The notes beneath the pieces were generated by a model. That model had not been told where the DNA came from. It made no database searches and saw nothing but the letters and a program-made list of their open reading frames with translations. A stretch of 64,000 nt of DNA, taken from NCBI GenBank assembly GCA_016125255.1, contig WGMD01000002.1:913752-977751 (forward strand). Direction: 5' to 3'. Below are positions 24,617 through 35,004 of this stretch, piece by piece; position 1 is the stretch's first letter, and the number at the start of each line of letters is the position of its first letter. Origin of the DNA: Planctomycetota bacterium (GTDB lineage: Bacteria > Planctomycetota > Phycisphaerae > Phycisphaerales > Zrk34). Made by a program: the position numbers and the translations under genes.

Positions 24617-25513
24617 TCAGCAGGTTTTCATCGCGCGGCGCTTGCGAAGGCGAAGGCCCGCCAGTGCGGCGAAGCCGACGAGTCCGCTGGCGGGCTCGGG
24701 CGTGAGCGAAGCACGCGGCGTCAGCACGAAGAGCTTGGGCGCTTCGCCGACGATGTAGATGTTGCCGTCGAAGTCGATGGTCACACCTTCTAGGTCCCCG
24801 CCGAGCCCGGTCAGGTCGAACATGCTCAGCACGTTGCCGTCGCGATCGACTTCAAGAAGCTTCTGCGACTCCTGGCTGATGATCAGCAGATTGTCGCGAT
24901 CCATGGAGCCGGCCAGCGAAGGCACGATCGAAAGCACCTGAATGTCCGACAGGTCCGTGACGCCAAGGTTCGGCGTGAACAGGTCCATCACCGCCGCCGT
25001 CCCGGCGTCAAAGTCCGCGTCCACCTCGTACGCCGCCTGAAGTTGCTTTTCCTTCACGGCGTAATACTTGCCGGTCGACGGCTCGAACGACACGCCCTCG
25101 ATGCCGATGTTCCCGATCGTCGGCCCGAGTGAAACGCTCTTCAAACTCGAACGATCCACCGTGCCGCCGGACACATAAGTGGACTTGAACAGATCCTGCA
25201 ATCGCTCCTCGGTAAGCACGAACTGTCCGTTGCCGATGTACGTCATGCCTTCCGTGTCGTCGAAGTTTGTCAGCGTCATCGACGAAAGCGTCACACCCAT
25301 GCGATCGACCTCAACCACCGCATCGCCTTCGTCGCCGAGCACGAAGAACGTGTCGGTGTCGAAGTTGTACGCCATCGCCGACGCTTCCGACGCGAGGATG
25401 GGGTCGAGGTCGAACGTCCCCGTCAGGTCATATTGCGAAAGATCGACATGCGTGACGATGCCGAACGCGGTGGAACAAAGCAGGCACAACGCAGCCAACG
25501 ACTTTCCAATCAT
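24617..25513 (-). CDS. PEP-CTERM protein with SdiA-regulated-type beta-propeller
   Basis: A 298-residue exported protein. After the leader MIGKSLAALCLLCSTAFG come propeller-like repeats (AMAYNFDTDTFFVLGDEGDAV, DTEGMTYIGNGQFVLTEERL, IEGVSFEPSTGKYYAVKEKQ, LEGVTIDFDGNIYIVGE) characteristic of the SdiA-regulated family. The function of that family is unknown. The tail TPEPASGLVGFAALAGL with a basic end is a PEP-CTERM signal, though four extra residues (MKTC) follow the basic cluster. The start at 25513 has GGGAG upstream; an in-frame ATG at 25528 is an alternative. Confidence 0.87.
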   Translation of the reverse strand: MIGKSLAALCLLCSTAFGIVTHVDLSQYDLTGTFDLDPILASEASAMAYNFDTDTFFVLGDEGDAVVEVDRMGVTLSSMTLTNFDDTEGMTYIGNGQFVLTEERLQDLFKSTYVSGGTVDRSSLKSVSLGPTIGNIGIEGVSFEPSTGKYYAVKEKQLQAAYEVDADFDAGTAAVMDLFTPNLGVTDLSDIQVLSIVPSLAGSMDRDNLLIISQESQKLLEVDRDGNVLSMFDLTGLGGDLEGVTIDFDGNIYIVGEAPKLFVLTPRASLTPEPASGLVGFAALAGLRLRKRRAMKTC

Positions 25514-25721
25514 TTCCAATGCTCCCATCACAAAGAGGAGCGTCCTTTAGAACGGATTGATGTTCAAGACCCATCAGCAAAATGCCCGAATTCGGTTAAA
25601 TTGAGGCCAAAATGCTGGGAAATGTGATGTTTTAGTGAGATAAATTAGCTTGCCTTCGGAATGGGAGGCATTAGAATAGTTCTTGTTTCGGGTCGGGTAC
25701 TCCATTTCAAGGAATCGACAC

Positions 25722-28007
25722 ATGTGGAGAAAGTGGTCCGTTGCATGCGGCATGGCGGTTGTCGTGGCGATCTGTTGTCGATCGGCGTCGGCGGTGACGT
25801 TTGATCTCTTGGTCGCTTCGGGCGGCGCGGCGCCGGGAACGATGTCGACGATCGGCGATCTATCGGAGGAATCATCGCCGCTGCCGGCATTGGATCGGGG
25901 CACGGCGATTTTCGGCGCGACGCTCGACGACGGCAATCGCGTGCTGTACGAAGCGCTGGGGCCGGGCAACATCATTCTGCTGGCGGATCAGAACACCGCA
26001 GCGCCCGGCGGCGGTGCCTTCAACGGCGGGTTCCGCGACATCTCGATCTACGATGGCAACGTCGCCTTCCGCGCCGGCGTCAACGGGCAGACGAAGCTCA
26101 TGTACTACGACGGCTTTTTCAAGGATTTCCATGAAGTGGCCACCACAACGACGCCGGTCGATCTGATCGGCGGCGGCACGACAAGCGTGCAGTTCCCCAA
26201 CGATGTGAGCGTCGGGCCGCAGGGCGTCATCTTCAACGGCAGTCCGACGATCTCGAGCGGGCGCGGCTTGTATTTCTGGAACGGAACGAGCGTGAAGGAA
26301 ATCGCACCGCCGACCGAAAAGGTGTTCAACCCCACGCTCACATCGCAGGGCGCTTTCTACTCCGGCGGGCCGATTCAGGAGCGGCTCCAGCGCGTCGACC
26401 CCGGCACGGCGTCGCTTTCGACCGTCTTGGACAATACCACGCCGATCCCCGACGGGTCCGGCCAGTTCACGCAATATGAGAGTCTTTCGGCGCGCGACAG
26501 CGGGATGGCCTTCTTCGGATTCTCCGGCACCGGGGGAAACAGCGGGTTTTACGCGCTGATCGGCGGTTCGACCGATCCGATCCTCATCGTCAACAACACC
26601 TCCGTCCGGCCCACCGGCGGCAACTTCTCAAACTTCGGCGATCTGGCCTTCGGCACCGTCACGCAGGGCAAAGCCAACGTGCTGTTCACCGAAGACGGAA
26701 CGCTCTATCACGCCCTGAGCGACGGCACCGACATGACCTACACGCCGCTGCTGTCCGCCGGCGATCAGATCGACGGCCGCACCATCGCCGGCATCCGGCT
26801 CAGCAAGGACGCCTTCGACGGAAGGCACGCCATCGTCTACACCGACTATGAAGACGGCGGCAACGGGCTTTACTACGTCGACCTCGAAAACGGGGCCGAC
26901 CCCGACGCCGCCCTGCCCCGGCGCGGATTTCACGTCGAAGCCCATCTCGAGCATCACGACGATCTGACCTTCCTGAAAGTGCTTCCCGACACGGTCTATC
27001 AGGTCGTCAGCAATATCGATGAAGTCGTCGATGACCGCACCTTCGCTTCGGTCCAGCGCAAGCTCACGCCCAGCTACAATCTTCAGCCGCCGGGCGCGGT
27101 GGCGGATGTCTCGTTCGATGAAAACTTCGCCCGGGTCAACGCCGAGGCGACCGAGCAGGAACTGCCCTTCATGCCCGGCGTCTTCGGCCCGGTGGTCCGC
27201 GCCATTAGCGCCGCCCAGTACGAAAAATCCTACAACGCCGACATCAACTCCGATCCGGAGCTGCGCCGCCGCAGCACCTTCACCGAAGTTCAGGCCATCG
27301 CCAAAGCGGTTTCCTATTACCGTGCGATCGGCGGGAATCTCGGCGATCCGACGACCGTCGGCCTGGCCTTCACCTTCGACGGTTTCCTTCAGGCCGACGA
27401 CGGCACCTTCCCGCCCCTGACCGATGAGACATCCAATAATTCGCCCGTCTTCCCCCATTCGGAAATCAGTCTGAAAATCTCCGTCACCGTCGACGGCCGC
27501 ACCGCCGTGCTCTTCGATGGAGCCGCGTTCACCGTCGCTGACGTGGCGCGCAACGGCCGGGGGTTGAACGATACGGTGGACCCCGTCAATACGTTCCTTC
27601 TCGAAAAGATTCCCTCGGCGTCGGACGTCAATTTCTGGTCCGTCAATGTCTCACGATTCATCGAGAATGCGTTTGAGGATGTGGAGCATTTCTTTGCGGA
27701 TGGGGCGGTCCACGTCGGCGATCTGGTCGCGCTTCAGGTCGAGTTGACCACGAACGTCAGCGGCGTCGGCGGACTGCTGCCCTACGGCGGCCCGACGCTC
27801 AACGGCGACATCCTGCCCAACTCCGTCAACGGCGCCTTCTCCGATTTCTTCAACACGCTTCAGGCCGGCCTGTTCTCCAACACCGACGGCATCGGTCTCA
27901 TCCTCGTCGATGAAAACGGCCGCCCGATCGGCGCCGTCCCCGAACCAACCGCCGGCTTTGTCATGCTCAGCTTGGTGCTCATCAGCTCGCGTCGCCTGCG
28001 GCGATGA
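25722..28007 (+). CDS. Large PEP-CTERM protein of unknown function
   Basis: A 761-residue exported protein. The leader WSVACGMAVVVAICCRSASA is followed by repeated stretches of the kind found in beta-propellers (DRGTAIFGATLDDGNRVLYE, DISIYDGNVAFRAGVNGQTK, LAFGTVTQGKANVLFTEDGT) over roughly the first 400 residues. The C-terminal half is not recognisable. It ends VPEPTAGFVMLSLVLISS plus a basic RRLRR, a PEP-CTERM tail. The start at 25722 is preceded by AAGGA; the open frame begins 13 codons earlier without leader character. It diverges from the previous PEP-CTERM gene across 208 bp. Confidence 0.85.
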   Translation: MWRKWSVACGMAVVVAICCRSASAVTFDLLVASGGAAPGTMSTIGDLSEESSPLPALDRGTAIFGATLDDGNRVLYEALGPGNIILLADQNTAAPGGGAFNGGFRDISIYDGNVAFRAGVNGQTKLMYYDGFFKDFHEVATTTTPVDLIGGGTTSVQFPNDVSVGPQGVIFNGSPTISSGRGLYFWNGTSVKEIAPPTEKVFNPTLTSQGAFYSGGPIQERLQRVDPGTASLSTVLDNTTPIPDGSGQFTQYESLSARDSGMAFFGFSGTGGNSGFYALIGGSTDPILIVNNTSVRPTGGNFSNFGDLAFGTVTQGKANVLFTEDGTLYHALSDGTDMTYTPLLSAGDQIDGRTIAGIRLSKDAFDGRHAIVYTDYEDGGNGLYYVDLENGADPDAALPRRGFHVEAHLEHHDDLTFLKVLPDTVYQVVSNIDEVVDDRTFASVQRKLTPSYNLQPPGAVADVSFDENFARVNAEATEQELPFMPGVFGPVVRAISAAQYEKSYNADINSDPELRRRSTFTEVQAIAKAVSYYRAIGGNLGDPTTVGLAFTFDGFLQADDGTFPPLTDETSNNSPVFPHSEISLKISVTVDGRTAVLFDGAAFTVADVARNGRGLNDTVDPVNTFLLEKIPSASDVNFWSVNVSRFIENAFEDVEHFFADGAVHVGDLVALQVELTTNVSGVGGLLPYGGPTLNGDILPNSVNGAFSDFFNTLQAGLFSNTDGIGLILVDENGRPIGAVPEPTAGFVMLSLVLISSRRLRR

Positions 28008-28014
28008 TGAAACA

Positions 28015-28668
28015 TCATTGCAGATATGGATTCATCCGGCGCTCCCGGCCGATGGTCGTGCTCTGCATGTGACCGGGGTAAATCTTCGTTTCGTCGGGCA
28101 GGGTCAGAAGCTGCTCATGAATCGATCGCATCAGCGCCTGCGGATCGGACGTCGGAAAGTCGTAGCGGCCGATCGAATCGCGGAAGAGTGTGTCGCCGGT
28201 GAAGGCGAGTTGATGATCGGGCTGATGGAGACAGATGCCGCCGGGGCTGTGGCCGGGGGTGTGACGGATTTCAAAAGTCAGATCGGCGAGCGAGAGCGTG
28301 TCACCGTGATGCAAAAGTCGATCGGCGGCGGGCGCAACGATCGGAAACCCGAACCCCGCCGAGAGATTCAACTCCGCATCGGTTAGAAAATCCGCCTCCG
28401 CCTCGTGAATCAGAATCGGGACATCCGGGAAAGCATCGCGCACTTCACGCAGACCGGCGATGTGGTCGGCGTGGGCATGGGTCAGCACGATCAGTTCGGG
28501 CGCGAGATGCCGCTGACGAATGGCGTCGATCATCGGCTGCGGATTGAACCCGGCGTCAATGATCCAGCACGCTTTGGAACCGGCCGGGTGGGTCACGTAA
28601 CAGTTCGTCTGCCACGGGCCGAGCGTGAAGGGATGGACCATCGGGCTCTGCGGGGACTGATGCGTCAT
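28015..28668 (-). CDS. Metallo-beta-lactamase-fold hydrolase, glyoxalase II-like
   Basis: A 217-residue hydrolase of the metallo-beta-lactamase fold. The di-metal motif is LTHAHADHIAGL, followed by the ligands in RHTPGHSPGGI (His) and FTGDTLFRDSIGR (Asp), and YPGHMQSTTIGRE (His) near the end. The arrangement resembles the short glyoxalase II-like (hydroxyacylglutathione hydrolase-type) proteins, which hydrolyse thioesters; the exact substrate is uncertain. It is convergent with the PEP-CTERM gene (7-bp gap). Its start lies 39 bp from the leader-peptide ATG of the divergent cimA unit, so promoters overlap here. Confidence 0.9.
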   Translation of the reverse strand: MTHQSPQSPMVHPFTLGPWQTNCYVTHPAGSKACWIIDAGFNPQPMIDAIRQRHLAPELIVLTHAHADHIAGLREVRDAFPDVPILIHEAEADFLTDAELNLSAGFGFPIVAPAADRLLHHGDTLSLADLTFEIRHTPGHSPGGICLHQPDHQLAFTGDTLFRDSIGRYDFPTSDPQALMRSIHEQLLTLPDETKIYPGHMQSTTIGRERRMNPYLQ

Positions 28669-28669
28669 G

Positions 28670-28697
28670 TTGTTTTCGCCGATGAGAGGGGTATAAT
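28670..28697 (+). promoter_or_regulatory. Sigma-70-like promoter of the cimA leader
   Basis: TTGTTT at 28670-28675, a 16-bp spacer and a perfect TATAAT at 28692-28697. A start near 28704 would leave almost no untranslated RNA before the leader-peptide ATG at 28707. A GGAG at 28698-28701 would then be lost from the transcript, so either the leader is translated leaderlessly or transcription begins further upstream. Confidence 0.65.
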
Positions 28698-28706
28698 GGA
28701 GTCCGT

Positions 28707-28760
28707 ATGAACAGCCGAATCGCCAGCATCATTATTATTTCAAACCATACCAAACGGTAG
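28707..28760 (+). CDS. Isoleucine-rich leader peptide of cimA
   Basis: A 17-codon ORF, MNSRIASIIIISNHTKR, with five Ile codons, four of them consecutive (28728-28739), and a TAG stop at 28758-28760. Its position inside an RNA with mutually exclusive hairpins upstream of (R)-citramalate synthase, the committed enzyme of an isoleucine pathway, marks it as an attenuation leader. No Leu or Val codons are present, so the sensed amino acid should be isoleucine alone. It is too short to appear in ordinary gene finding. Confidence 0.85.
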   Translation: MNSRIASIIIISNHTKR

Positions 28761-28815
28761 GGCTGGCGATCATACACACGAACCACCAAACCCTGCCGCC
28801 GAGCAGGGTTTTTTT
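28719..28815 (+). promoter_or_regulatory. Transcription attenuator (isoleucine-responsive) upstream of cimA
   Basis: Three pairing options are visible. Segment 1 (28719-28727, ATCGCCAGC) pairs perfectly over 9 bp with segment 2 (28762-28770, GCTGGCGAT). Segment 2 extended leftward (28755-28762, CGGTAGGG) pairs with segment 3 (28791-28798, CCCTGCCG), one pair being G-U. Segment 3 also forms the terminator hairpin with 28803-28811. A ribosome stalled on the Ile codons (28728-28739) would cover segment 1, free segment 2 to hold segment 3, and let RNA polymerase through. A ribosome reaching the stop codon, which lies inside segment 2, would let the terminator form. Confidence 0.85.
28788..28815 (+). 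terminator. Intrinsic terminator within the cimA attenuator
   Basis: A 9-bp stem, AAACCCTGC (28788-28796) with GCAGGGTTT (28803-28811), a 6-base loop, and seven T residues at 28809-28815. It lies 25 bp before the cimA start codon, so it must be read through for cimA expression. Confidence 0.92.
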
Positions 28816-28839
28816 GTAGAGCCACTTTCGAGAACCCCC

Positions 28840-30465
<1,626 letters not shown>

Positions 30466-30552
30466 AACGGGCAGGTTTCTTGACGATTCGTGCTTGCTCC
30501 CGTCGCGCGCATGGCGGATAATCCGGCCTTCAATATCGAAAGGACTCCGACC

Positions 30553-32520
30553 ATGGCGATCGACGCCTCCATTCACGCCAAAGCGGTCGAGCTTACCAAG
30601 CTGTCGATTCAGATGACGACGGCGGCGGGCAGCGGGCATCCGTCCACCGCGGCCAGTCTCTCGCATCTGATCACCTGCCTGATGTATCAACACATGCGCT
30701 ACGAGCCGGCGAACCCGAAGCATCCGGGTTCCGATCGACTCGTGCTCTCCGAAGGCCACGCCGTGCCGATCGTCTACGCGGCGTGCGCCGATCTGGGCGT
30801 CGCCATCGGCAAGGGCAAATTGCATCCGATGACGCGCGACGATGCGATGACGCTGCGCGAGGTCGGCTCCGTCGTCGACGGGCATCCCAATCCGCTGGAG
30901 GGCTTCCCCTTCTTCGATTCGGCGACGGGTTCGCTGGGGCAGGGACTGTCCACGGCGGCGGGCTTGGCGCAGGCGGCGCAGCTCGACGGGATCGCCAAGC
31001 GGATCTTCTGCATCATCGGCGACGGCGAGTCGCGCGAGGGGCAGGTCGCCGAGGCGCTCGACTACATCATGGATGCCAAGCTCACCGCCGTCCTGCCGAT
31101 CTTCAACTGCAACGTGTACGCGCAGTCGGACAAGGCCAGCCCGCAGCAGCAGGCCGACACGATGGTCGCCAAACTCAAGGCCTTCGGCTACGACGTGCGC
31201 GACATCAATGGGCACGACCCCAATGCGATCCTCGCCGCGCTCGCCGAACACGCCGCCCGCGCTGACGCCGGCCCCGGCCAGCCCATCGCCATCGTCGCCC
31301 GCACGACCAAAGGATGGGGCGCCGCGTCGATGCAGGGCAACGGTCATCACGGCACACCGATCAAACCCAATGAGGTCGACCACATCTTCGCCGAGCTGGA
31401 CGCGACGGCCGCGCACGTCGGTGCGGCATGGACCGATGGCGATCTGGCGATCGCGCCCATCACCGCGAAGGTTCCCGACGCCCCGGCCGTCACGCCCGCG
31501 CCTTCGTTCACCGAAGCGCTGATCAAATTCGGCAAAGCGGACGCGCTGGCCAAGGGCAAGTTCTCGACGCGGCGGGCCTACGGCGTCGCCGTGCGAGCGG
31601 CCGGTCACGCCAACCCGCGCATCGTCGCGCTCGATGCCGACGTGCGCGGCTCGACCTACGCCGACGACTTCGCCAAGGACGCCGACCTGGCCGCGCGATT
31701 CTTCGACTGCCGCATCGCCGAGCAGAACATGGTGAGCGTCGCGGCGGGCTTCTCGGCGGGCGGGAAGATTCCGTTCATCTCGACGTTCGCCAAGTTCCTG
31801 ACGCGCGCGTACGACCAGATCGAGATGTCGATCAACAGCGGCGCGAACCTCAAGCTCATCGGCTCGCATGCGGGCGTCTCGCTGGGCGCCGACGGGCCGA
31901 GCCAGATGGCGCTGCCGGACGTGGCGTGGTTCCGCTCGTTCACCTCGGTGAAGTTGCCCGACGGCAGGCCGGCGATGTATGTGCTTCAGCCGTCCGATGC
32001 GTTCGCGACGTATGCGCTGGTGCAGGCGATGGCGGCGCATGACGGGCCGTGCTACATGCGGACGCTGCGACCCGACACCGAGCTGCTCTACGACGACAAG
32101 ACCGAGTTCACGCTCGGCGGACACGAGGTCATCGCCGAGGGCAACGATCTTTTGATCGTCGCCAGCGGGTACATGGTGCACGAAGCGAACCGCGCCCTCG
32201 ACGGACTGGAGGAAGCGGGGATCTCGGCGACGCTGGTCGATCTGTACTCGCTGCCGTTCGACGAAGAGGCGCTGCTCGATCTGGCGCAGGAGAACAACGG
32301 CATGGTGCTCACCGTCGAGGACAACTACGGCGCGGGCGTCGGCGGCGCGGTGGCGTCGGCGCTGGCGGAGGACGGGGGAAGCTTCACGCTCAAGCAGATG
32401 ACCGTCGAGCGCGTGCCCAAGAGCGGCAAGACGCCCGATGATCTATTGAAGCTGCTGCGTCTGTCGGCGGACGACATTGTCCGCACCGCGCGGGAGCTGA
32501 TGGAGCTCGCCTCACCCTGA
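30553..32520 (+). CDS. tkt: Transketolase
   Basis: A 655-residue transketolase, which moves two-carbon units between sugar phosphates in the pentose phosphate pathway using thiamine diphosphate. TTAAGSGHPSTAASLSH (from ~23), LSEGHAVPIVYA and the cofactor motif GDGESREGQVAEALDY (from ~156) are in the N-terminal domain. The pyrimidine-binding domain has RIAEQNMVSVAAGFSAGGKI, with the catalytic Glu. The length is close to that of metazoan-type transketolases. An AAAGGA site precedes the ATG at 30553. Its stop overlaps the convergent permease stop by 9 bp. Confidence 0.95.
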   Translation: MAIDASIHAKAVELTKLSIQMTTAAGSGHPSTAASLSHLITCLMYQHMRYEPANPKHPGSDRLVLSEGHAVPIVYAACADLGVAIGKGKLHPMTRDDAMTLREVGSVVDGHPNPLEGFPFFDSATGSLGQGLSTAAGLAQAAQLDGIAKRIFCIIGDGESREGQVAEALDYIMDAKLTAVLPIFNCNVYAQSDKASPQQQADTMVAKLKAFGYDVRDINGHDPNAILAALAEHAARADAGPGQPIAIVARTTKGWGAASMQGNGHHGTPIKPNEVDHIFAELDATAAHVGAAWTDGDLAIAPITAKVPDAPAVTPAPSFTEALIKFGKADALAKGKFSTRRAYGVAVRAAGHANPRIVALDADVRGSTYADDFAKDADLAARFFDCRIAEQNMVSVAAGFSAGGKIPFISTFAKFLTRAYDQIEMSINSGANLKLIGSHAGVSLGADGPSQMALPDVAWFRSFTSVKLPDGRPAMYVLQPSDAFATYALVQAMAAHDGPCYMRTLRPDTELLYDDKTEFTLGGHEVIAEGNDLLIVASGYMVHEANRALDGLEEAGISATLVDLYSLPFDEEALLDLAQENNGMVLTVEDNYGAGVGGAVASALAEDGGSFTLKQMTVERVPKSGKTPDDLLKLLRLSADDIVRTARELMELASP

Positions 32521-33909
32521 ATGGGTCGAGGACTTGTCGGGCTCGGCGGGAGCGGGCGGGACGGAGCCGCCGATCGTGCGATGGCGGTAATAGGCCGTGA
32601 TGGTGCGCCACACGAGACCGACGCCCAGCAGGATCAGCCCGGTGATCAGCGCCTTGCGATCGACGCACGCCGCCAGAGACAGACACGCCAAGAGGCCCAG
32701 CACGGCGAACACGCGCGGAAACCGGCGGTGTTTGGCCGGCAGACACAGCGCGGCGAGATTGGTGAGCCCGTAGTAGATCAGCACGGTGAAGGCGCTGAGC
32801 GACCATGTGTAGCGCACATTGCCGATGTAGATCAATCCGATCACGATCAGTCCTACAAACAGGACGGCCAGATAAGGCGTCTGCCCCTCTTCGTCGAGCA
32901 AGGCGAGGAAGCGCGGCATGTCGCGCCGCCGGCCCATCGCCAGCACGACCCGCGAGAGCCCCAAGAGCAGATTCAGCAGGACCGCGCCCATCGCCGTGAT
33001 CGCCCCGATGCTCAGCGCGATCGCCAGCCGATGCTTTTCCAGTTGCTCGGCGATGGCTTGAAGCGGCGCGTTGCCGTGCTCGGTCGCGTGCAGGTAAAAG
33101 CGCGGGCCGACGTTGCCGACGCTCACGAACGCGACGGCCAGATAGAGCGCGACGGCGATGAGCAGCGAAGTGACGATTGCGATGGGGATGTTGCGCTGCG
33201 GGTGTTTGATCTCTTCGCCGAGCGTGGCGACGCGGCCGAAGCCGGTGAAGGCGACGAAGACGAGTGCGGCTGCTTCGAGGAATTCGTGGAGTGAGAAAAA
33301 GTTCCGCTGCCAGTCGCCGCTCACGTCGACGGGCGCCTGGGGCCAGAACGGATGCATGTACTCGACGGACCCGACGATCGCCGGGTGCATGCCGATGACG
33401 ATGTAGCTCAGGAGCGCCGCCAGCGTCACGGCGACGAGCGCGGCGTTGACGAGATTGGAGAGCCGAATGCCGCCGGCGGCGATGATGATGAGCAGCGCGG
33501 CGGAGCCGACGGCGACCCAGACGTGCACGGCGGGCGAAGTGATGTCGGTCAGGGCGAGGGCGGCGCCGGCGATGCCCAGCGCGGCGGTGGCGGCGGAAGC
33601 GCTTTTGGCGGTCAGGAACATCCAGCCGGCGAGGAACCCGAGACCGGGCGTGAGGTAGCGGTGGCCATATTCGTAGGTTCCGCCGCTGACGGGGAAACTG
33701 GCGGCGAGCTGGGCGCTGGACAGGGCGCTGCACAGGGCGGCGGCGCCGGCGAGAACGATGGCGACGAGCAGCGACGGCCCGGCGGAACCGGCGGCGAGGC
33801 CCAGACTGATGAACACGCCCGTGCCGAGAATCGACCCAAGGCCGAGCAGAATCGCGCTGATGAGACCGACCGTTCGTTTAAGTTGCTCTGCCGGCATCGC
33901 CATTCTCAT
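32512..33909 (-). CDS. APC-family amino acid permease
   Basis: A ~465-residue integral membrane transporter of the amino acid-polyamine-organocation superfamily. The first helix has the unwound substrate-binding motif ILLGLGSILGTGVF; LSSAQLAASFPVSGGTYEYG and FVAFTGFGRVATLGEEIKHP are further family landmarks. About 12 hydrophobic segments can be counted, and the C-terminus is short and polar. The start is uncertain: ATGs at 33909, 33903 and 33897 all precede PAEQLKRTVGL. Any of them overlaps the end of the upstream DUF3800 gene, suggesting translational coupling. The amino acid transported cannot be predicted. Confidence 0.9.
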   Translation of the reverse strand: MRMAMPAEQLKRTVGLISAILLGLGSILGTGVFISLGLAAGSAGPSLLVAIVLAGAAALCSALSSAQLAASFPVSGGTYEYGHRYLTPGLGFLAGWMFLTAKSASAATAALGIAGAALALTDITSPAVHVWVAVGSAALLIIIAAGGIRLSNLVNAALVAVTLAALLSYIVIGMHPAIVGSVEYMHPFWPQAPVDVSGDWQRNFFSLHEFLEAAALVFVAFTGFGRVATLGEEIKHPQRNIPIAIVTSLLIAVALYLAVAFVSVGNVGPRFYLHATEHGNAPLQAIAEQLEKHRLAIALSIGAITAMGAVLLNLLLGLSRVVLAMGRRRDMPRFLALLDEEGQTPYLAVLFVGLIVIGLIYIGNVRYTWSLSAFTVLIYYGLTNLAALCLPAKHRRFPRVFAVLGLLACLSLAACVDRKALITGLILLGVGLVWRTITAYYRHRTIGGSVPPAPAEPDKSSTHSG

Positions 33910-34873
33910 CACGTAAGTCGTCGACATCTTCAAACAACCCGGCATCCACTGGCGCATGTCCTTTTTCCTGACAAATCAGGCACCTGCAAGATTGCCTGGA
34001 GCAGTAGTGGCGCAAACCGTGCAGATGCCCGCCCGCTCGATCAAACTGATGAAAAATGCGACGAAAATTGACTTCTTCCAAGTTGGGCCGAGTATTCGCC
34101 CGCTCCACATACCGCCTCAGCACATATGCACACAAGTCCACTGCCTGAACGGCGGAGACCATCTTGCTGTCAACAAAGAACGGTGATTCAAGCACATGAT
34201 TGACTTTACCCCAAGGATGGCCTTGGGCGCGAAATCGCGTGAATAGGTCTCGCATTGTCTCCGCATGTGACGGCTCATCATCCATGACCATTAAGCCTTT
34301 GTCGACACCCGTACCTGGGGCGTTGCGATTATAACGATCTAGAAACATATCAAAACGGGAAACCAACTGTGTGAACGTGTGTTCGACAGCATCGCGCGCA
34401 CCCGTTTGCTTCGCCAAGTATCCTTTATCGACAACCTCGCCGAACAACTGAATGCCTGTATGAGTGCCAATCAATTCAATCGCTTCTTGCAACAGTCGCG
34501 TTCGCTCACTTCGCAGCAAGTGGACAAACGGATCCGTGGCTCGATACTTTTTTAGCTTCCGGCGGCGTTCCTCGCCCTTGAGTAATGCGATTTTTTGGGA
34601 CCGCCTTTCCAATACGGCACATCGCCGTTCATTCCAATTCAGTTCACAAAAATTTTCGATTTCATCCTGTTCGCTGATGGTCGTGCAGAAGTCCTTGGCG
34701 TGAAGTTCAAACTCAACGCCAGGACACGAGTAACGTGCTTTGAGCGTATTGAATCGGCTTTCGAGTGCAAACCAAGTACCTTCGTGGACACAAATACCCG
34801 CCATCGCATACAGAGGTGAAGCGCCATGTGCGACTTCAGGCTGGCCGGAAGCGTCTACGTAAAGAATAAACAT
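33878..34873 (-). CDS. DUF3800 domain protein
   Basis: A 331-residue protein with the DUF3800 hallmark at its N-terminus, MFILYVDASGQPE, followed by YAMAGICVHEGTWFALE. Further on are GLMVMDDEPSHAETMRDLFTRF and VDSKMVSAVQAVDLCAYVLRRY, matching the conserved acidic residues of this RNase H-like family. DUF3800 proteins are often found in defence-associated or mobile loci, but no partner gene is recognisable here. The C-terminal ~45 residues are Cys/His-rich (HYCSRQSCRCLICQEKGH) and may bind a metal. The start at 34873 lacks a Shine-Dalgarno site. Base composition is less GC-rich than its neighbours, which hints at acquisition. Confidence 0.78.
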   Translation of the reverse strand: MFILYVDASGQPEVAHGASPLYAMAGICVHEGTWFALESRFNTLKARYSCPGVEFELHAKDFCTTISEQDEIENFCELNWNERRCAVLERRSQKIALLKGEERRRKLKKYRATDPFVHLLRSERTRLLQEAIELIGTHTGIQLFGEVVDKGYLAKQTGARDAVEHTFTQLVSRFDMFLDRYNRNAPGTGVDKGLMVMDDEPSHAETMRDLFTRFRAQGHPWGKVNHVLESPFFVDSKMVSAVQAVDLCAYVLRRYVERANTRPNLEEVNFRRIFHQFDRAGGHLHGLRHYCSRQSCRCLICQEKGHAPVDAGLFEDVDDLRDENGDAGRAT

Positions 34874-35004
34874 AAAAAAGGAGGCCCGGGTGGGGTTTCG
34901 CCCCAATGGTCCTGAAGACCTCCCAAGCCCCTTTGAAAATCATTGATGTTTTGAGAATCGACTATTCATTATTGGCGCTGAACCGACATCAAGCAAATTT
35001 TCCG

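Noticed and set aside
32512..32520. Possible frameshift or fusion between transketolase and permease
   Set aside because: The two genes are convergent and simply share 9 bp at their stops; both proteins end naturally.
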